Position numbers and translations under genes: made by a program
The notes under the pieces: generated by a model
What the model was told of the DNA's origin: nothing
The model's database searches: none
The model's input: the letters and a program-made list of their open reading frames with translations, nothing else
Part shown: positions 10,280-18,956 of the stretch, piece after piece
Layout: the number at the start of each line of letters is the position of its first letter
Numbering within the stretch: the first letter of the stretch is position 1
Source: Chloroflexota bacterium
Lineage (GTDB): Bacteria; Chloroflexota; Anaerolineae; Aggregatilineales; Phototrophicaceae
Assembly (NCBI GenBank): GCA_028875245.1
Contig: JAPPEU010000011.1
Coordinates: forward strand, 97,822-161,821
Length of the DNA: 64,000 nt
Direction of reading: 5' to 3'

Positions 10280-10603
10280 CTAAGCCACCGCGCCATCTTC
10301 TTCCTCGACCAGTTTATGCGGCCGGCTGGCCAGGTAGCGGTAAACGTAGGGGTTGCCCAGCACGGCCATATCGGCGACGACATCATCGCGCCGGATGGTG
10401 AAGTGGAAGACCTCAATGCTGCGCATGCCGGCGAACCAGTGACGGCGCAAAGTGACGACCCGGTCGATCTCCCAGCCGCGGGCGATGGCGGTGAGCAGAT
10501 TGTCGCCGCCGGCGTAGCGCTCGGATGAGTAGCTCCAGTGCTGAGAGGTGACATCCTGGTCTTGACTGTCGAGATTGCGCGGACGCTCTTCGTTCATGCA
10601 CAT
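10280..10603 (-). CDS. Small hypothetical protein, paralogue of the gene at 10703
   Basis: 107 aa, function not recognised. Residues ~24-94 align with the neighbouring gene: YSSERYAGGDNLLTAIARGW here against SPESEDYAAASQLITVMRDGW there, and VLGNPYVYRYL against VLSNPFIERYL. The shared core is about 70 residues, rich in beta-type hydrophobic alternation, with no signal peptide or membrane span. GTGGAAAG upstream could serve as ribosome-binding site for the ATG at 10603; a second ATG lies two codons inside. It ends 7 bases from the methyltransferase stop, in convergent orientation. Confidence 0.65.
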   Translation of the reverse strand: MCMNEERPRNLDSQDQDVTSQHWSYSSERYAGGDNLLTAIARGWEIDRVVTLRRHWFAGMRSIEVFHFTIRRDDVVADMAVLGNPYVYRYLASRPHKLVEEEDGAVA

Positions 10604-10702
10604 GAACTTTCCACGAGAAAGCGAATACTGACGCTGATTATAAGGGCGCGCGGGGCCCGCTACAAGGCAGTTGCGCGTCGTTAATGCGGGTTTAACGGCG
10701 GC

Positions 10703-11032
10703 TTAGTCGGGAATGACTACGCAGTCAGGACTGACATCATAGATGATACGAATATCGTTCTGGATGAGATAGCGCTCGATGAAAGGGTTGCTCAAGACGG
10801 GCATGATCATCAGCTGGCTGCCGCGCATCAAGGTGAAGTCGTAGACTGTGCGCGGGCGGCTGCCGCTGTTCCAGACCTGCCGGGCGCCGACGCGGGGCAA
10901 AGCCAGCATCCAGCCGTCGCGCATGACGGTGATCAGTTGGCTGGCGGCGGCGTAATCTTCCGATTCCGGGCTCCAGTACTGATCGCCCTCGGTATACTTC
11001 TCGTGGGTGTAAATGGTCTGTCCCAGTTCCAT
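10703..11032 (-). CDS. Small hypothetical protein, paralogue of the gene at 10280
   Basis: 109 aa from the ATG at 11032, chosen because GGAGGCGGAGATC precedes it; a TTG 15 codons upstream lacks this support. It shares a ~70-residue core with the downstream gene (conserved YxxGW-like segment, DFTL/HFTI strand, and a closing NPxxxRYL). The two genes are in the same orientation, about 100 bases apart, and look like a tandem duplication that has diverged strongly. No family name can be given. Confidence 0.65.
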   Translation of the reverse strand: MELGQTIYTHEKYTEGDQYWSPESEDYAAASQLITVMRDGWMLALPRVGARQVWNSGSRPRTVYDFTLMRGSQLMIMPVLSNPFIERYLIQNDIRIIYDVSPDCVVIPD

Positions 11033-11262
11033 GATCTCCGCCTCCAATGTGGCCCCCGGCGTTAATGTGAAAAGCAACGCGACAAGCTCAATTGGATCGC
11101 TTGACGGAAGCGCCGGCGCCGGTTTTTTCGCGCCACAATTTCCGCTACTTCAATTATAGTGGATTTAAGCAAAGGCGATAATAAGATTGGAATTAATGCG
11201 CCTTAACTATGCCATAATCCGCGCAAGGAAAGCGGACTTGCGGCCCTTTGGCGATGGTTTGG

Positions 11263-12048
11263 TCAGTTGTCGGACGATATGCTGGAGGCGGCGAAGTACG
11301 CGGCGAGCGCGGAAACCATTTCGCGCAGGCCGGGCTGTTTCGGCGTGACCAGGCGCTGGAAACCATGTGCCGCGGCGGCGCCGGCGGTTGCGGGACCGAT
11401 GCATGCGGCGGGCAGGCGCAGGGCCTCGGGCGCTGAGCAACGGCGGCAAAAGTATTCTACCGCCGACGGACTGGCAAAGGTGAGCGCGTCGATGGCCCGG
11501 CGGATGAGCATGGCCGGCAGATCCGCCCCGCCCTCGCCCATCGCCGTGCGGTAGGCGACAACCGCCGTCGTTTCAGCGCCGCGCGCGCGCAGGATCTGCG
11601 CCGTTAACTGGTCGGCAAGGTCGGAGAGCGGCAGCAGGATGCGGCTTGGCCGGCTGACGGGCAGGCTCCGCGCCAGCTGACCGGCGCCAGACTCGGGGGG
11701 CACAAAGTGAACCTCGCAGTGCAAGAGCCGGCGCAGCTCGGCGGCGGTTGCCGGGCCGGCGGCGGCCACCTTGATCGGCGCGTCGGCCAGCGAGACATTC
11801 AGTTTCGACTGTCGATCGCGGATGGCGCGGACGGCATTGCCGCTCGTCACCAGCAGCCAATCGAAGCGATGAATTTGCCGAAGGCAGTCGTCAAGCGGCT
11901 TTGTGTCTTCCGGCGGCGCAATGGCGATGCAGGGGTAGGGAATCGGCGTCCCGCCCAACTCGCGAATCAAGTCTGACAGCGGGGGCGCTTGATGGCGGGC
12001 CCGTGTGACGGCGATGCGCGCCCCGGCGAGGGGCTTCTCGTTGATCAT
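11263..12048 (-). CDS. hemD: Uroporphyrinogen-III synthase
   Basis: Closes hydroxymethylbilane into uroporphyrinogen III in tetrapyrrole synthesis. The family is poorly conserved, but the N-terminus (LAGARIAVTRARHQAPPL), the LLVTSGNAVRAI segment and the later TFASPSAVEYF and CIGPATAGAA are characteristic of HemD. 261 aa is a normal length. The ATG overlaps the hemC stop (ATGA), so the two are translationally coupled, which strengthens the call. No other haem genes are next to the pair. Confidence 0.93.
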   Translation of the reverse strand: MINEKPLAGARIAVTRARHQAPPLSDLIRELGGTPIPYPCIAIAPPEDTKPLDDCLRQIHRFDWLLVTSGNAVRAIRDRQSKLNVSLADAPIKVAAAGPATAAELRRLLHCEVHFVPPESGAGQLARSLPVSRPSRILLPLSDLADQLTAQILRARGAETTAVVAYRTAMGEGGADLPAMLIRRAIDALTFASPSAVEYFCRRCSAPEALRLPAACIGPATAGAAAAHGFQRLVTPKQPGLREMVSALAAYFAASSISSDN

Positions 12049-13004
12049 AGGTCACCGCCCAGATTGATGGATTGCAGAATCTGATCCGCGCCCTTTTCGA
12101 GCGCCTTTTGCGCCAGCTCCGCGCCCAGCTTCTCCGCCATGGTCATGCCGGCCGGGCCGTCAAGCGCGCTTGTTTCGCCGCGGACATCGACTTGCCGGCT
12201 GCCGTCAAGCGCGGTAACGCGACCCTGAAGGACGAGCCGGTTTGCTTCTACATGGGCATAGGCGGCGACAGGCAGCGAACAACCGGCGTCAAGCGCGTTG
12301 AGAAAGGCGCGCTCCCCGGCTGTGGCATGGAATGACTGCCAGTCCGACAGCGGCCGGAAGAATAGCAACGGCATGTCCTCCGCGCGGCACTGGATGGCCA
12401 GCGCTCCCTGCCCGGCGGCGCAGAGCATTTGCGCTTCGTCGAATGTTTCGCTGATATGGTCGCTCAGCCTCAGGCGTTTCAAACCGGCGACCGCCAGGAC
12501 AATGGCGTCATAGCGGCTGTCTTCGGCCAGCAGTTTCTCAAGACGCGTGGGCACATTGCCGCGAATGTGCATCATCTTCAGATCAGGACGCATGACCAGC
12601 AGTTGGGCGCGCCGGCGCAGACTGCCGGTGCCGATGCGCGCGCCCGGCGGCAATTGCGCGAGCGTCGCGCCCCCGCGGCTCAGCAGCGCGTCGCGATGGT
12701 CGCCACGCTTGGGAACGGCGGCGAGGGCCAAACCAGCGGCGCTTTCCACCGGCAGGTCCTTCAAGCTGTGAACGGCGCAATCGATCTCGCGGGCCTGCAG
12801 CGCCGCTTCGAGCGCGCCGGTGAAGATGCCCCGACGACCGATCGAGCGCAGCGGCGCCGCCGGCTTCAGATCGCTGAGCGTCTTGTACTGGTGGACTTCG
12901 ACGCGGACCGCCGGATGATGTTCCCGGATCAGCTCCGCGACATGATTGGCTTGCCAAAGCGACAGCTTCGAGCGGCGCGTCCCGATTCGAAGGACCTGCT
13001 TCAT
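12045..13004 (-). CDS. hemC: Porphobilinogen deaminase (hydroxymethylbilane synthase)
   Basis: Polymerises four porphobilinogens into hydroxymethylbilane. The start at 13004 gives MKQVLRIGTRRSKLSLWQA, the canonical N-terminus; an in-frame start ten codons upstream adds unrelated residues. Typical motifs follow: the HSLKDLP active-site segment, RIGTGSLRRRAQL and IRGNVPTRLEKL. LDAGCSLPVAAY carries the cysteine that holds the dipyrromethane cofactor. It is first gene of a hemC-hemD pair with a 4-base overlap. Confidence 0.96.
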   Translation of the reverse strand: MKQVLRIGTRRSKLSLWQANHVAELIREHHPAVRVEVHQYKTLSDLKPAAPLRSIGRRGIFTGALEAALQAREIDCAVHSLKDLPVESAAGLALAAVPKRGDHRDALLSRGGATLAQLPPGARIGTGSLRRRAQLLVMRPDLKMMHIRGNVPTRLEKLLAEDSRYDAIVLAVAGLKRLRLSDHISETFDEAQMLCAAGQGALAIQCRAEDMPLLFFRPLSDWQSFHATAGERAFLNALDAGCSLPVAAYAHVEANRLVLQGRVTALDGSRQVDVRGETSALDGPAGMTMAEKLGAELAQKALEKGADQILQSINLGGDL

Positions 13005-13178
13005 AGCGCGTCCATGCGGCTTGCGGCCTTTCATCTCAGTCGATTATACCCCCGTCGGGCATTCGTACGGCAGTCGTAGGCTAGCGTCGAGCAAGGGCTT
13101 CTCCTAAGATGATACACTTTTGAAACGTAAGAGGAAGCGCCGCCGACGCAACGCCGCTTACGAGAGGGAGAAGGACGC

Positions 13179-14294
13179 ATGTTTCGCTATGTTATGACAG
13201 CGCTTTTCGCAGGGTTTCTGTGTTTGCCTGGCGTATTGGCGGATGAGGCGCCGATGCCCGGCATTTATGACCCGAGCGTCTGCGCCGCGCGGGAAAGCCC
13301 CCAGGCGGCCCTGGACAGCGTGCAGCGGGCGGTGGCGGCGGCAGCAAGCGCCGAGTGCCTGGCGTTGATGGAAGCCTTCCCGCGGCCACGCCCCGAACGC
13401 ATCAACCGGGACAACTTCACGCTGCAAAATTACAGCTTTTGGCGCGTCAACCGGGATGGGGCGCCCCTGTACAGCGCGCCGGGCGGCGGGGCAATTGGCA
13501 TGATTCCGGCCGGTTTTAATTTCGTGCAAGCGGTCAATATCAGCGCCGACGGCTGGGTGCAGCGGCAGGGCGGCGAATGGATTCGGCCCGAGGATGTCAA
13601 GCCGGTGCAGGCATCCGGCTTTACGGGCATGCTGCTGCCGGCGGACTGGGCGCATCCATTCGCGATCATCCTGGACCGGAGCGGCGCCTACGCCTCGCTG
13701 CGCCCGGGCGAAGCGGGCAGCAAAGACAGCGGCTTCGTCACCTGGCGTTATCACCTGGTCAATATCTTCGCGCGGGCGGAGGATGAAGCCGGCAAAGTCT
13801 GGTACTTGGTGGGTCCGCAGCAGTGGATACGCCAGGAAATGGTCGCCAAGTTCGCGCCGATCGAAAGGCCGGAGCCTGTGGCCGGCCGCTGGGTGGCGGT
13901 GGATCTCTTTGAGCAGACGCTGATCGCCTACGAAGACGACAGGCCCGTTTTCGCCACCGTGATCTCGAGCGGCATGGAAGAATCGCAAACCGACGAGGGC
14001 ATCTACGAAGTCTGGGCGCGCTTGACAAGCGATGCCATGAGCGGCTTCCCCGGCCAGGAAGAGGCTTACGCCCTGCAATTCGTTCCCTGGGTGATGTACT
14101 TCAACGGCGGGGAGAGTTTGCACGGGACTTATTGGCATGACTCCTTCGGCTATCGGCGCAGTCGCGGCTGCGTCAACCTGAGCATCAGCGACGCGCGCTG
14201 GCTCTATGACTGGATGCTGGGCGCGGCGCCGAATGATGACGGCGAGATCGTCAACCAGGTGCTCGTCTTCAGCTCGGGCGAGTACGAGCTCTAA
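13179..14294 (+). CDS. Secreted L,D-transpeptidase (YkuD domain)
   Basis: 371 aa with a signal peptide (residues 1-21, hydrophobic core TALFAGFLCLPGVL). Residues ~80-230 contain two SH3-like stretches (SFWRVNRDGAPLYSAPGG and the part ending QWIRQEM). The YkuD catalytic domain is at ~237-370, with HGTYWH at 315-320 and SRGC at 328-331, so Cys331 is the nucleophile. Such enzymes make 3-3 cross-links in peptidoglycan or attach proteins to it. The final position of the SHGC-like motif is SRGC, a common variant. It is a single gene after hemCD, divergently oriented. Confidence 0.93.
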   Translation: MFRYVMTALFAGFLCLPGVLADEAPMPGIYDPSVCAARESPQAALDSVQRAVAAAASAECLALMEAFPRPRPERINRDNFTLQNYSFWRVNRDGAPLYSAPGGGAIGMIPAGFNFVQAVNISADGWVQRQGGEWIRPEDVKPVQASGFTGMLLPADWAHPFAIILDRSGAYASLRPGEAGSKDSGFVTWRYHLVNIFARAEDEAGKVWYLVGPQQWIRQEMVAKFAPIERPEPVAGRWVAVDLFEQTLIAYEDDRPVFATVISSGMEESQTDEGIYEVWARLTSDAMSGFPGQEEAYALQFVPWVMYFNGGESLHGTYWHDSFGYRRSRGCVNLSISDARWLYDWMLGAAPNDDGEIVNQVLVFSSGEYEL

Positions 14295-14451
14295 GGCTTG
14301 TGCGCTACGGGTTGGTGTAGTAGGACATGCAATAGATTCCTAAAACTTCACCACAGAAGTAAGCGCAAGTAAGTCGCGCAAAAAATGAACTACAGTCCCT
14401 CGCGAGTGACAACTCGGCTCACACAAAATTACGAACCCGCAAAATCGGAAT

Positions 14452-14547
14452 CTGTAGGGGCGTTTGACCCGCAGTGTCTACGCGCGGCGCTGAAACGCTC
14501 GCAGGCCTGTGTGCGGCGGGAGGGCGAGCCACCGTCTCGCCCCTACA
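14452..14547. repeat. Dispersed palindromic repeat, long form
   Basis: It starts TGTAGGGGCGTTTGACCC and ends CGAGCCACCGTCTCGCCCCT plus ACA. The outer ends are complementary, so the transcript can fold into a hairpin. The right arm is the reverse complement of the unit at 4683-4710. Confidence 0.65.
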
Positions 14548-14697
14548 AATACCGCTATGATTGCAGATGGAATTTGACAGGTTCATTAAATAAGAGGAAC
14601 TGAGGAACGCACAGAGCGATCGATGCTTGTCCGGCAATGGTCGCTGTAGGGGCAGGACTTGTTTCGGCGAAATGCCCCTGTTTATGTTGCGGGCAAC

Positions 14698-14828
14698 CAA
14701 CCCCACCCCCCGGCCCCTTCCCGCCATCTCTATGGCGGGCATCCGAAGCATCAAGGAGGGGGAGCAAGACGCGGCGCGATGCAAGGTATTTTGCGTGGGC
14801 GGCGGTTACACCGCGCGTGTGTCTACAT
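14698..14828. repeat. Composite dispersed element, copy 1
   Basis: A C-rich head (CCCCACCCCCCGGCCCC), a short hairpin region, a GAAGCATCAAGGAGGGG block and then a 67-base tail at 14762-14828. The tail matches 22171-22237 at 65 of 67 positions. A third copy of the head and middle, without the tail, is at 33124-33165. Confidence 0.75.
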
Positions 14829-14837
14829 ATTCTGGCG

Positions 14838-15848
14838 CTAGATGATGGAATGTACGGTGGGCTTGAAGCCGATCAGCTGGCGGGCGCGCTCGATATTGAC
14901 CAGCGCTTCCGCGCCGCGCAGGGCTTTGGAGCGGCGGCTGACATCGGGGAAGAAGATCGATAGCAAAGCCTCCGAGTCATAATTCAGACAGTTCAGATCG
15001 CTGTTGACGAAGAGAGCGTGGGCGCCCTGGTAGTCCGCGGTGAGCGCTTTTTCGAAGGCTTGGGTCGAGTCCATGGTGTGGATGAAAGCCCAATAATTGA
15101 AGCGATCGAAGAAGTAGGCGCGCAAGAGCCAGTCGTCCAGCGCGTCGCGGTCGAAGTCAGCCGCCGAGTCGTATTCCTGCACACGGCGCGCGCGCGATTT
15201 CAGCGCCCGGGCGCGAGCGTCGGCGAGGCGGGCTCGCTGCCGCGCGGGCGAGATCTGGCGGAAGGCGTCGAGCTGCTCTCGCTGTTCGCTGAGGCTCTGG
15301 CGGAGTTGACGCGCCTCGATGACCGCGTCGCTCCAAACGGCGGGGAAGCGGAATGAAACGCTGTCGATGCCGCTGCGCCGATGGAAGTAGTTGGCGATCT
15401 CCTCCACCATTTGCTTGGAGAAAGAATAAGCGTCGGTGGTGTGCAGGGGATGATCTTCGTCCAGCGGAAAGTAGTCATACTGGCGATCATCGCAGCCCCA
15501 ATAGCCGCCGAAAGCGTTGACGGAGCTGGCTTGGGCGATGCGACGCACGCCGGCTCGCTCCGCCGCTTCAAAGACGTTGAAGGTGCCGGCGACATTGATC
15601 TTGAACAGGGTCGAATTGGGATGGGTCAAGGTGCTGGGGATGGCCGCCAGATGCGCGATGGCGTCACAGCCTTCGATCTGCTTCAACAGCGCGGCGAAGT
15701 CCAGGATGTCGCATTGGGCGTAGCTGAGTCCCGCGATGCCGGGGTCGGGCGCGGCATCGATGACATGAACATCCCAGCCATTGTGAAGAAATTGCTCGCA
15801 GACCGGCTTCCCAACCAGGCCGGCGCCGCCAGTGACGACTATTCGCAT
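14838..15848 (-). CDS. NAD-dependent epimerase/dehydratase (extended SDR)
   Basis: 336 aa. The N-terminus VVTGGAGLVGKPV is the extended-SDR dinucleotide site (GxxGxxG). AHLAA, ASSVNAFG and the catalytic YSFSK follow in the right order. The C-terminal part is atypically rich in Arg, Glu and Gln (residues ~185-225) before the last helix. The substrate is probably a nucleotide-sugar or free aldose, but the sequence does not specify which. It starts 6 bases after the lactonase stop, so the two form an operon with a sugar-oxidation flavour. Confidence 0.85.
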   Translation of the reverse strand: MRIVVTGGAGLVGKPVCEQFLHNGWDVHVIDAAPDPGIAGLSYAQCDILDFAALLKQIEGCDAIAHLAAIPSTLTHPNSTLFKINVAGTFNVFEAAERAGVRRIAQASSVNAFGGYWGCDDRQYDYFPLDEDHPLHTTDAYSFSKQMVEEIANYFHRRSGIDSVSFRFPAVWSDAVIEARQLRQSLSEQREQLDAFRQISPARQRARLADARARALKSRARRVQEYDSAADFDRDALDDWLLRAYFFDRFNYWAFIHTMDSTQAFEKALTADYQGAHALFVNSDLNCLNYDSEALLSIFFPDVSRRSKALRGAEALVNIERARQLIGFKPTVHSII

Positions 15849-15854
15849 AGCCGG

Positions 15855-16913
15855 CTAGCAAGCCATTTTGAAAGCGATTGGCGCCGACATGGCGAGCGAA
15901 GAACGATACGTGAGCCAGCCGGAATCAGCGTCGATGGAAAAGACGGCGGCGTTATCCGTATGGCGATTGCCGACAATCAGGTATTCGCCGCGAGGATCAA
16001 TCATGAAGGCGCGGGGCCAGGCGCCGCGCGTCGCTTCATAGCGCAGCAGCTGCGGCAGGCCATCGGCGTCTAGGGCGTAAATCACAATGGAGTCGTGCCC
16101 GCGATTGGAGCCATAGAGGAATTTGCCGTTCGGATGCACATGCACATCGGCGCAGGTGTTGGGCCGGCCGGCCGGCTGGACATAATAAGTTGGCAGGGTC
16201 GATTCGATCGAGAGGCGCGTCCAGTTGTCGTCTTCGTCGTAGGCGAATGCCGCCATTGTTGAATCCAACTCGTTGATGACATACATGCGCGGCAGCGTCG
16301 GGTGGAAGGCGACGTGGCGCGGTCCGGCGCCGGGCGGCAGGCTCAGCGTTTGCGCGAGCGTCAGCTTGCCCGCGCCGCTATCCAGCGCGTAGAGGTAGAT
16401 CATGTCCGTGCCCAGGTCGGGCACGACAGCGAAGCGATTGTCCGGCGTCGCGACGATCATGTGCGGGTGCGAAACTTCCTGCCGGTCGCGGTTCGGTCCG
16501 CTGCCCTCGTGCTCGATATGCTCCGTGGCTTCGCCCAGTACACCTTCGCTGTTGATGGGGTAGACGCGAATGTTGCCGCGCGCTTCGCCGACGACGTAAT
16601 TGACCATCAGCGCGTTTCGTCCGCTGGCGTCAACGCAGACGTAGGCGGGCGAGCTGCCGGCTGCCGGCTGCCGGCTGAGCAGGGAGAGCAGCCCGTCCGA
16701 ATCGATGGCGAAGGTGACCACCTGCACATCGCCGTCCATCGTCGTGGCGACCAGGCACTGGCCGTTGGGATGGAGGTTGAGATAGTGACATTCGCTGATC
16801 TCGGTGACGCGCTGGACGACGCTGATCGTCCCGTTGGCATAATCAAGTTCGGCGACGGTGATGCCGTAAGGCGCATCGCCGGCATTGGCAATATAGACGA
16901 GATTGTCGGTCAT
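15855..16913 (-). CDS. Lactonase-family beta-propeller protein (6-phosphogluconolactonase-like)
   Basis: 352 aa, predicted seven-bladed propeller of the YbhE/Pgl lactonase family, which hydrolyses sugar lactones. Recurrent blades are visible as HPNGQCLVA, DASGRNALMVNY, TPDNRFAVVPDLG, HPTLPRMYVINE, HPNGKFLYGSNRG and DPRGEYLIVGNR. The HPHMI and GPRHVAFHP motifs are also typical of the family. There is no signal peptide, so it is cytoplasmic. AGGATGCCCC sits before the ATG. It heads an operon with the epimerase downstream. A gnd gene lies far away at 52643, so a role in the pentose phosphate pathway is possible but not shown by context. Confidence 0.85.
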   Translation of the reverse strand: MTDNLVYIANAGDAPYGITVAELDYANGTISVVQRVTEISECHYLNLHPNGQCLVATTMDGDVQVVTFAIDSDGLLSLLSRQPAAGSSPAYVCVDASGRNALMVNYVVGEARGNIRVYPINSEGVLGEATEHIEHEGSGPNRDRQEVSHPHMIVATPDNRFAVVPDLGTDMIYLYALDSGAGKLTLAQTLSLPPGAGPRHVAFHPTLPRMYVINELDSTMAAFAYDEDDNWTRLSIESTLPTYYVQPAGRPNTCADVHVHPNGKFLYGSNRGHDSIVIYALDADGLPQLLRYEATRGAWPRAFMIDPRGEYLIVGNRHTDNAAVFSIDADSGWLTYRSSLAMSAPIAFKMAC

Positions 16914-17038
16914 GGGGCATCCTGTTCATAAGTGGCAAGTTGCGGAAAGTGTAACGCAGCCCGGGCAGATGCGCGACAGCAAAACGGGCGGCTCGCCAAG
17001 TCGCCCGCAGAGTCACAAACTTGGACGCGGAGAAACGC

Positions 17039-17866
17039 TTAGCGCGAAGCGACCCGGGCATAGCGCCAAACCGCCATCGGCAAGAATATCGCCACAATCC
17101 CGGCGATCCAGAGCAGCGAGATGATGATTTCATCCGGATTAACCGTACCGGTCATCAAATCGCGCACGGTATTGGCGACGACGCTGACCGGCTGATTCTC
17201 GGCGAAAGTACGGAGCCAATCCGCGGTCATTGTTCGGGTCGGGACGAAGATGGAGCTGGCGAAAGTCAAAGGGAAGAGCCAGATGAAACCGGCCACCTGC
17301 GCCGCCTCCGGATCTTTCACGAAAAGACCAATCGTGGCGGAGATCCAGGTAACGGCATAGCCGAAGGCCACGGCCAGCGCCAAGCCCAGCAGGCCGCTGC
17401 CCCAATCTTCAAAGCGAAAGCCGATGATGTATCCGGCAACGATCATGATGAGCACAGTGAATAATCCGCGCAGCGTATCGGCGCTGGTTCGCCCCGCGAG
17501 CACAGCCGCCCGCGACATCGGCAGGGAACGGAAGCGATCGATGATGCCGCGCGATAGATCCACGGTGAGCCCGACGGTGGTATTCGCCGAGGCGAATAGA
17601 ATCGTCTGGATGATGATGCCCGGCAGCAGGAAATTGATGTAATCGCCGCCTGTGGAGAAACTGATGGCGCCGCCGAACACATAGGTGAAGAGAAGCAGGA
17701 AGATCACCGGTTGTATGGTGGCGAAGACCACCAATTCCGGCTGCCTCTGGTAGGCATAGAGATTGCGGCGCATCACGACAAATGTATCGGCGAAGTTCCA
17801 AATGAAACGCTGGAAAATGCTGGATTCACTTGCGCTGGCTGCGACTGATACGGTATTGAGATTCAT
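17039..17866 (-). CDS. ABC-2 type transporter permease (DrrB-like)
   Basis: 275 aa from the ATG at 17866, preceded by GAGGATAAACCAA; an upstream in-frame start has no such site. Six hydrophobic segments are visible (around LVVFATIQPVIFLLLFTYVF, FLLPGIIIQTILFASA, LFTVLIMIVAGYIIGF, GLLGLALAVAFGYAVTWI, FIWLFPLTFAS and IISLLWIAGIVAIFLP). PGIIIQ and the RFRSLPMSR cytoplasmic loop are typical of DrrB/ABC-2 exporters of drugs or lipids. It lies 37 bases after the ATPase gene in a marR-ATPase-permease operon. The substrate is unknown. Confidence 0.9.
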   Translation of the reverse strand: MNLNTVSVAASASESSIFQRFIWNFADTFVVMRRNLYAYQRQPELVVFATIQPVIFLLLFTYVFGGAISFSTGGDYINFLLPGIIIQTILFASANTTVGLTVDLSRGIIDRFRSLPMSRAAVLAGRTSADTLRGLFTVLIMIVAGYIIGFRFEDWGSGLLGLALAVAFGYAVTWISATIGLFVKDPEAAQVAGFIWLFPLTFASSIFVPTRTMTADWLRTFAENQPVSVVANTVRDLMTGTVNPDEIIISLLWIAGIVAIFLPMAVWRYARVASR

Positions 17867-17903
17867 TTGGTTTATCCTCGTATTCTGGCCATGACCTGGC
17901 ATG

Positions 17904-18899
17904 CTAGGCGCTGCGGCGGCGGCCGAAACGTCTTTTGGGCTTGGCTTCTTCTTCGACGATTTCTTCGCCGGTGATGCTCAAGAAGACATCATTGAGCGAC
18001 GGGCGGCGCAGATTGAGCTCGGCGATTTGTACCGATTCGGCATCAAGCAGGCGCACGACCTCGGCAATGCTTTGGGCGCCGCTTTCCACCGCCAGGCTGA
18101 TGTGCCCGCGCTGCTCATTGGTCTGCGGGCTCTTGTCGCTTAATGACCGCAGCAGCTGCGACGCTTTGTCGGTCTCTTGCGGGTTCGCGACGGTGATATC
18201 AATGAAGTCGGCCGCCATATTGGCTTTGAGCTCGTCGGCGGTGCCCTCGGCGATGACGCGCCCCTGGTCGATGACGACGATCTGGTCGGCGAGTACGTCG
18301 GCTTCTTCCAGGTATTGCGTCGTCAGCAGCAGCGTGGCGCCGTCCGACACCAACTCGCGGATGGTATCCCACATGATGATGCGCGTACGCGGGTCTAAGC
18401 CAGTGGTCGGCTCGTCCAAAAAGAGAATGCTGGGCCGGGCGACGATGCTGGCAGCCAAGTCCAGCCGGCGGCGCATCCCGCCGGAGTATGTCTTGGCTGG
18501 TCGGTCGGCGGCGTCGGTCAGCGCGAACTGTTTCAGCAATTCCTGGGCGCGTCTTTTGGCGGCGGGGCGTGGGATGTGATAAAGCCGACTGACCATTTCC
18601 AGGTTTTCCCGCCCGGTCAGGATTTCGTCGATGGCGGTATTTTGCCCGGCCAAGCCGATGATCTCGCGCACCTGCTGCTTGCGCCGCAGCACGTCAATGC
18701 CGCCGACCGATACCGCGCCGCTGTCCGGTTTGAGCAGGGTCGTCAGTATGCGCACCAGCGTTGTCTTGCCGGCGCCATTGGGCCCCAGCAAGCCCAGCAC
18801 TTTGCCGGTCTCGCCGGCGATTGATACGCCGTCGAGGGCTTTGATGTCACCGAAGTGTTTGACGACATTTTCCGCGATGATGGAGTGCTTGGCGGTCAT
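17904..18899 (-). CDS. ABC transporter ATP-binding protein (DrrA-like)
   Basis: 331 aa. Walker A is GPNGAGKTT, Q-loop in GLAGQNTAID, signature YSGGMRRRLDLA, Walker B ILFLDEPTTGLD and a switch TTQYLEEAD. SGGMRRR and the ~100-residue C-terminal extension ending LNDVFLSITG are the pattern of daunorubicin-resistance type (DrrA) ATPases. GGGAGG precedes two ATGs at 18905 and 18899; spacing favours 18899. The very end is highly basic (KPKRRFGRRR). It works with the permease downstream, with probable local control by the MarR protein upstream. Confidence 0.92.
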   Translation of the reverse strand: MTAKHSIIAENVVKHFGDIKALDGVSIAGETGKVLGLLGPNGAGKTTLVRILTTLLKPDSGAVSVGGIDVLRRKQQVREIIGLAGQNTAIDEILTGRENLEMVSRLYHIPRPAAKRRAQELLKQFALTDAADRPAKTYSGGMRRRLDLAASIVARPSILFLDEPTTGLDPRTRIIMWDTIRELVSDGATLLLTTQYLEEADVLADQIVVIDQGRVIAEGTADELKANMAADFIDITVANPQETDKASQLLRSLSDKSPQTNEQRGHISLAVESGAQSIAEVVRLLDAESVQIAELNLRRPSLNDVFLSITGEEIVEEEAKPKRRFGRRRSA

Positions 18900-18956
18900 T
18901 GGCATTGGCCTCCCGAATTGCTTGACGAATCTGAAAGTTTTGCGCCGGGCGCGTTA

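Larger units (their letters stand above)
14295..14837. other. Intergenic stretch built of dispersed repeats
   Basis: 543 bases with no credible gene. It holds three separate repeat units: a long palindrome at 14452-14547, a short one at ~14645-14680, and a composite element at 14698-14828. Short open frames here change frame across the repeats and lack ribosome-binding sites. Confidence 0.7.

Noticed and set aside
14385..14845. Three short open frames in the repeat-rich gap after the L,D-transpeptidase gene
   Set aside because: They run through palindromic repeats, overlap each other and have no ribosome-binding site; part of the same sequence is present at 22099-22237.
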